64,000 nucleotides of DNA, taken from NCBI GenBank assembly GCA_938084715.1, contig CALKES010000009.1, positions 62,001 to 126,000 on the forward strand, written 5' to 3'. The position numbers were made by a program, and so were the translations under genes. The notes beneath the pieces were generated by a model. It saw only the letters and a list, made by a program, of their open reading frames with translations, was not told where the DNA came from and did no database searches. Position 1 is the first letter of the stretch; each line of letters starts with the position of its first letter. Positions 59,999 to 64,000 of this stretch are shown piece by piece. Source of the DNA: Candidatus Bipolaricaulota bacterium (lineage in GTDB: Bacteria; Bipolaricaulota; Bipolaricaulia; Bipolaricaulales; Bipolaricaulaceae).

Positions 59999-60661
59999 CT
60001 ATCGGGAGGAGAGGAGCAAGAACAGAAGGCCTCCCACCGCCAGGGGCACGAGGAAGATCGCGGTCCACATCGCCTGGTGATCCGCCGCGCACCGGGCCTT
60101 GGCCGCGTCCAGGTCCTCCCGGAGCACCGTCAGATCCCCTCGGACCTCGTCGAGCATGGCGGGGAGGTCGTCCACCGCGGTGCGGATTCCAGCAAGGGCT
60201 ACCTCCAGTCCCTCGATCTTGGATCGGTTGTTGTCAACCCGAACCGCCAGGGCCTCAAGGGCCGCGGCAAGGGCGGCGATCCTCCGCTCGAGGGACGGGT
60301 AGTCGTACTTCTCCAGGGCGGTGACGCGCCCTTCGAGGGCCATGATCGCCGGTACCACCGCCCCTTCGAGTTTCGTCAACCGACCCCGCAGATCCTCTAG
60401 CCCCACCCGCGTCTGGGCCGCGAGCTCCTCCAGGCCGAGCCTGAGGACGATGGAGGTCCGTTCGAGGGACTTCACCCGCTCATCGAGCATGGTGAACGAG
60501 CCCTTGACCTCGAGGATGAAGTCCCGGAAGAACCCCACGACGTGGGCAAACGCCCCCTCGAGGGCCGCCACTTCGGCGGGAGGAGGGGGTGCCTCCTGGG
60601 CTAGCCCAAGCGGCGCGGCTACCGCCACCGCGACCAGTAATCCGCTGACGAACTCTTTCAT
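59999..60661 (-). CDS. Exported coiled-coil protein 2 with C-terminal anchor
   Basis: This 220-aa protein has a signal peptide (KEFVSGLLVAVAVAAPLGLAQ), a coiled-coil rod (KSLERTSIVLRLGLEEL ... RRIAALAAALEALAVRVDNNRSKIEGLEVALAG) and a C-terminal transmembrane helix (AIFLVPLAVGGLLFLLLSS). It is a shorter paralogue of the neighbouring gene: both keep the N-terminal 'AALE.AF..V..FF.dFI.E.KG' block and the '.N.R.KI..LE.A..G' block before the anchor. AAAGGAGGG precedes ATG 60661. Its own terminator follows, so the pair is probably transcribed separately. Confidence 0.72.
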   Translation of the reverse strand: MKEFVSGLLVAVAVAAPLGLAQEAPPPPAEVAALEGAFAHVVGFFRDFILEVKGSFTMLDERVKSLERTSIVLRLGLEELAAQTRVGLEDLRGRLTKLEGAVVPAIMALEGRVTALEKYDYPSLERRIAALAAALEALAVRVDNNRSKIEGLEVALAGIRTAVDDLPAMLDEVRGDLTVLREDLDAAKARCAADHQAMWTAIFLVPLAVGGLLFLLLSSR

Positions 60662-60809
60662 CACGCGTGCCCTCCTTTGGCGCAACGGAGCGCGATCCGC
60701 GGCCACCCTAGCGCACCCTCCCCATCCGGGCACCGCCCGCTGGCCAGCGGGGACAGGCTGTTCGTCGTCCCCTGGGCGGACAAACGTCTCGCAGGAGGCC
60801 GGAGCCCGC

Positions 60810-60838
60810 TTGAGCGGGGCGCACGCCGTCGGTAGAGT
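60810..60838 (+). promoter_or_regulatory. Promoter of hppA
   Basis: TTGAGC (60810-60815) and TAGAGT (60833-60838) are 17 bp apart. The leader is about 42 nt with AAAAGGAGG at 60875-60883. Confidence 0.6.
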
Positions 60839-60886
60839 TCCGCCCGGTTGCAGTTCCACTTCTCGCTTTAGGGAAAAGGAGGAAGG

Positions 60887-63055
60887 ATGGGTTGGATGCT
60901 GGGGGCTGCGGCCCTCGTGTCGTTGGCGGCGTTGGGGTGGTCGGCCTACGCCACCTATTCGGTGGCCCGGCGGGACGCGGGGTCCCCGCGGATGCGGGAA
61001 ATCCAGGCCTACATCCGCGAGGGGGCGTGGGCGTTCATGATCGCCGAGGCCAAGGTGATGGCGATCACGATGGTCGTGGTGGCAGGGGTCCTGTGGGCGG
61101 TGTTCTACTGGGAGGTGTCTCTGGCGTTCCTGATCGGGTCAGGCCTGGCCATGGCGGCGGGGTTCATCGGGATGAACGCCGCGACCTTGGCCAACGCCCG
61201 GACCACCCACGCCGCCCAGCGGTCCCTCAAGGAGGCCCTCACCGTGGCCTTCTCCGGAGGGTCGGTGATGGGGATGGCCGTGGCTGGGCTTGCGGTGGGG
61301 GGGCTCGCCCTCGTGATCGCCCTCTTCCGCCGGGAGTTCGACCCCGCGGTCCTCTACATTCACACCAAGACGATCTTTGGGATTCCGGGCGCGGACGTGA
61401 ACTTCATCAAGGGAGCTCTCATCATCTCCGCCTACTCCGCTGGGGCCTCCCTCGTGGCCCTGTTTGACCGGGTGGGCGGGGGGATCTACACCAAGGCCGC
61501 GGACATGGCCGCCGACCTCGTGGGCAAGGTGGAGCTCAAGATCCCCGAGGACGACCCCCGGAACCCGGCGACGATCGCCGACAACGTGGGGGACAACGTG
61601 GGGGACGTGGGGGGCCTGGGGGCCGACCTCCTGGAGTCCTTCGTCGGCGCGGTGATCTCGGCCATCGTGATCGCCCTCTACGTCTACGTGGGGCGGTTCA
61701 ACCCCGATATCCAAGATCTGATGGCGAAGTTCGGCCTCGGCGACCGCATCACCGCGGACTTCTGGTGGTTCGCGTTGCTCCCGATCCTGTTCGTGGCTGG
61801 GGGGATCGTGGCCTGCCTGATCGCCATCGCCTACATCCGCTTCTCCCGCCGGGAGAAGGACATGCAGGGGATCCTCATGAACGGGACCCGGCTCGGGGCG
61901 GTCCTCACCGCGGGGTTTGCCGCCCTCACCACGTGGCTGTCCCCGTTCAACTGGATCCCGTTCCTGTCGGCGATCATGGGGATCGCGAGTGGAATTGGGA
62001 TCGGATTCGTCTCGGAGTACTTCACCTCGAGCCGCTACAAGCCGACCCGAGAGCTGGCGAGGGCCTACCAGTCCGGGCCGGCAATCGGCGTGACCGAGGG
62101 GATGGCTGTGGGGATGCTCTCGGCCCTGTGGCCGTGCCTCATCATCGCCGCAGCCACGGTGCTCGCCTACCAGATGGGCGGCCTCCTCGCCGTGGCCTAC
62201 GCCGCGCTGGGGATGCTCTCGTTTGTGGGGATGACGGTGTCCGTGGACTCCTACGGGCCGATCGCCGACAACGCCTCCGGGATCGCCACGATGGCCAAGC
62301 TCGACCCCCAGGTGCGGGAGAAGACGGATCAGTTGGATTCCATTGGCAACACCACCGCCGCGATCGGGAAGGGGTTCGCGATCGGCTCGGCGGCGTTTGC
62401 GGCCCTCGGCCTCATCGCCGCCTACCTCTGGTCGGCGGCTGGACGGGCCGATGAGGTCCACGTCCCCAACATCCCGATCATCAGCCCCGAGGTGGGCGGG
62501 CTCGTGGTGGCGGGGATGATCGTCGGGGCGATGGTCACCTACGTGTTCTCCGCCCTCCTCATCCGGTCTGTGTCCCGCACCGCCGACGTCATGGTCCAGG
62601 AGATCCGCCGCCAGTTCCGGGAAAACCCCAAGATCATGAGCGGAGAGGCGACCCCGGACTACAAGCGGTGCATCACGATCACCGCCCACGGCGGGGTCCG
62701 GCGGATGGTCCTCCCGTCCCTTCTCGCCCTCGGGATGCCCCTGTTCGTGGGGCTGCTCTTTGGGCGGTACACGCTCGCCGGGTTCCTCGTGGGGGCGCTC
62801 CTGTCGGCGATCATGCTCGCCATCTACTGCGGGAACGCGGGGGGGGCGATGGACAACGCCAAGAAGTACGTGGAGGAGGGGCACTTCGGAGGCAAGGGCT
62901 CCCCGGCCCACGCCGCCGGCGTGGTCGCCGACACCGTTGGAGACCCCCTCAAGGACACGGTGGGGCCGAGCCTGGACATCTTGATCAAGCTCATGAGTGT
63001 GATCTCGCTTCTGTTCGCCTCCCTGTTCCCGGTGATCCCGTTCTTCCTGAGGTAG
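60887..63055 (+). CDS. hppA: Membrane ion-translocating pyrophosphatase, K+-dependent type
   Basis: This enzyme couples PPi hydrolysis to H+ or Na+ export. The product is 722 aa with about 16 transmembrane helices. The substrate site has DRVGGGIYTKAADMAADLVGKVE, NPATIADNVGDNVGDVGG (232-243), VSVDSYGPIADNASGIA and the C-terminal GNAGGAMDNAKKYVEEG and DTVGDPLKDTVGPS. The K+-type motif is GNTTAAIGKG (487-496). Ala rather than Lys after GNTTA marks the K+-dependent subfamily. Whether it pumps Na+ or H+ cannot be told from the motifs I can see. AAAAGGAGG precedes ATG 60887. Confidence 0.96.
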   Translation: MGWMLGAAALVSLAALGWSAYATYSVARRDAGSPRMREIQAYIREGAWAFMIAEAKVMAITMVVVAGVLWAVFYWEVSLAFLIGSGLAMAAGFIGMNAATLANARTTHAAQRSLKEALTVAFSGGSVMGMAVAGLAVGGLALVIALFRREFDPAVLYIHTKTIFGIPGADVNFIKGALIISAYSAGASLVALFDRVGGGIYTKAADMAADLVGKVELKIPEDDPRNPATIADNVGDNVGDVGGLGADLLESFVGAVISAIVIALYVYVGRFNPDIQDLMAKFGLGDRITADFWWFALLPILFVAGGIVACLIAIAYIRFSRREKDMQGILMNGTRLGAVLTAGFAALTTWLSPFNWIPFLSAIMGIASGIGIGFVSEYFTSSRYKPTRELARAYQSGPAIGVTEGMAVGMLSALWPCLIIAAATVLAYQMGGLLAVAYAALGMLSFVGMTVSVDSYGPIADNASGIATMAKLDPQVREKTDQLDSIGNTTAAIGKGFAIGSAAFAALGLIAAYLWSAAGRADEVHVPNIPIISPEVGGLVVAGMIVGAMVTYVFSALLIRSVSRTADVMVQEIRRQFRENPKIMSGEATPDYKRCITITAHGGVRRMVLPSLLALGMPLFVGLLFGRYTLAGFLVGALLSAIMLAIYCGNAGGAMDNAKKYVEEGHFGGKGSPAHAAGVVADTVGDPLKDTVGPSLDILIKLMSVISLLFASLFPVIPFFLR

Positions 63056-63060
63056 GGGCG

Positions 63061-63549
63061 TTGACCGAGCTCCACGGCAGCCGGGTGGTCCTCCGTCCCC
63101 TCCGGGCGGGGGACCGCCCGCTCCTCTCCCGGTGGCTCTCCGACCGGGAGCTCCGCCGGTACGTCACCCGGGGCCGGGCCTTCTCCCCCGAGGCACCCGA
63201 CAGCGAGGAGTTCCTCATCCTCCTCGGTTCTCACCCCATCGGGGTCTGCGGGTTGTTTGCCATCGAGGCGAAGGGGGCCGAGGTGGGGATTGTCCTTGGG
63301 GAGAAGGACGCCTGGGGGCACGGGTACGGGCCGGAGGCCCTGGGGCTCCTCCTCCGGTACGCCCACGAGGAGCTGGGCCTTACCGAGCTCTCCCTCTACG
63401 TCCACGCCGCAAACGCCCGGGCGGTCCGGGCCTACGAGAAGGTGGGGTTCAGCGTGGAGCGGCGGCTCGTCCTGGGCCGGTGGCTCCTGGGGCGAGGCCA
63501 GGCACTTCTCGTCATGCGCTGGCGGGCGCCGGGGGAGGGGAGGACGTGA
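63061..63549 (+). CDS. GNAT-family N-acetyltransferase (RimJ/RimL-like)
   Basis: This 162-aa acetyltransferase has the start GSRVVLRPLRAGD, VGIVLGEKDAWGHGYGPEALGLLLRYAHEELG with the acetyl-CoA loop GHGYGPEA, and LYVHAANARAVRAYEKVGFSVE, the RimJ/RimL signature. The acceptor could be a ribosomal protein N-terminus or a small molecule. TTG 63061 follows GAGGTAGGGG. It starts 5 nt after hppA and overlaps the ABC gene by 4 nt. Confidence 0.85.
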   Translation: MTELHGSRVVLRPLRAGDRPLLSRWLSDRELRRYVTRGRAFSPEAPDSEEFLILLGSHPIGVCGLFAIEAKGAEVGIVLGEKDAWGHGYGPEALGLLLRYAHEELGLTELSLYVHAANARAVRAYEKVGFSVERRLVLGRWLLGRGQALLVMRWRAPGEGRT

Positions 63550-64000
63550 TCCGGACCGAGGGCCTCACCCGCCGGTTTGGGGACCGGACCGCGGTCGAAG
63601 ACCTCACCTTGGAGGTCGAAGCGGGGGAGGTCCTCGGGCTTCTGGGACCCAACGGGGCGGGGAAGACGACCACGGTGCGGATGCTCGCCGGCCTCCTCGC
63701 CCCCACCTCCGGCCGGGCGTGGGTCGCCGGCCACGAGGTGGGCCGGGAGCCCGGGGCCATCCGCCCCAAGGTAGGGTTCCTCCCCGAGACCCCGGGGTTC
63801 TACAAGCGTCTCTCGGTAGAGCGCAACCTCCGGTACTTCGCCCAGCTCTACGGGGTCCCCCAACCTCAGGCCGCCGTCCGACGGGTCCTCGAGCGGCTTT
63901 CGCTTTGGGACCGGCGCGGGGAGGCCGTGGCCACCCTCTCCAAGGGGCTCCGTCAGCGCCTGGGCCTCGCCCGGGCCCTCGTCCACGAGCCCCAGGTCCT
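63546..64000 (+). CDS. ABC transporter ATP-binding protein (cut by window edge)
   Basis: This is the N-terminal 151 or so residues of an ABC ATPase. Walker A is LLGPNGAGKTTT (about residues 33-44). The Q-loop position reads VGFLPETPGFYKRLSV, with Glu as in CcmA-like exporters rather than Gln. The signature motif is LSKGLRQRLGLARAL. GTG 63546 overlaps the acetyltransferase stop (GTGA). It is probably an exporter of the drug, Na+ or gliding-type class with a separate permease gene outside the window. Confidence 0.9.
   Translation, partial: MIRTEGLTRRFGDRTAVEDLTLEVEAGEVLGLLGPNGAGKTTTVRMLAGLLAPTSGRAWVAGHEVGREPGAIRPKVGFLPETPGFYKRLSVERNLRYFAQLYGVPQPQAAVRRVLERLSLWDRRGEAVATLSKGLRQRLGLARALVHEPQV

Overview
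The window is GC-rich bacterial chromosome packed almost edge to edge with genes. Most belong to core information processing and anaerobic energy metabolism. There is no insertion sequence, prophage, CRISPR array or rRNA. The gene set suggests a thermophilic or anaerobic, probably diderm, deep-branching bacterium. It includes a short Thermus-like EF-Ts, tandem glutamate dehydrogenases, a biotin-dependent sodium-pump decarboxylase, a K+-dependent membrane pyrophosphatase, NuoE/NuoF-like electron-transfer proteins and exported coiled-coil proteins. Candidatus Bipolaricaulota (OP1/Acetothermia) is my best guess, but that is inference and not proven here.

Layout. 1-2864: divergent dnaB (cut by the left edge) and rpsB-tsf-pyrH. 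2867-10200, minus strand: birA-oadG-oadA-oadB (decarboxylase pump plus its biotin ligase), tRNA-Glu, a large exported protein with a cohesin-like end, and an SLC13-type transporter. 10275-21255: one long minus-strand run, rimP-nusA-MMPL transporter-rny-spoVS-atpZ-surA/TPR-mazG-DUF4911-yqeG-rnc. It is divergent from rluD across a nearly symmetric promoter. 22096-34140: pgsA, a CpgS-like GTPase, an exported protein, two nitroreductases (one fused to a cysteine-less redoxin), rsmD-surE-DUF72-thrC, an FAD oxidoreductase with pfkA, a TlpA-like thioredoxin, tRNA-Ser, a HAD phosphatase and a nucleotidyltransferase.

34137-44301 is the most distinctive region. Two glutamate dehydrogenases and two Crp/Fnr regulators sit beside a three-gene NuoE / NuoF-ferredoxin / (2Fe-2S + GltD + NuoG) operon. 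That operon has no hydrogenase H-cluster domain and no membrane subunit. Glutamate oxidation would feed reducing equivalents into a soluble NAD(P)H/ferredoxin exchanger. Both gdh genes carry a near-identical 15-nt element upstream.

44378-64000: rpoD, convergent topA, groES-groEL under a CIRCE-like operator, a DUF2227 gene, efp-asp23-asp23-amaP-nusB-PHP, and rpsI-rpmE-DUF1385. Then come smc-scpA-scpB with an unusually short SMC, two paralogous exported coiled-coil proteins, hppA, a GNAT acetyltransferase and the start of an ABC transporter ATPase.

Expression signals are consistent. Many promoters read TTGnnn, 16-17 bp, TAnnnT. Several genes (dnaB, rimP, rluD, pgsA, tlpA) have the -10 box only 6-8 nt before the start codon and no ribosome-binding site, which points to leaderless mRNAs. 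Within operons genes are coupled by ATGA/GTGA overlaps, and many convergent pairs overlap at their 3' ends.
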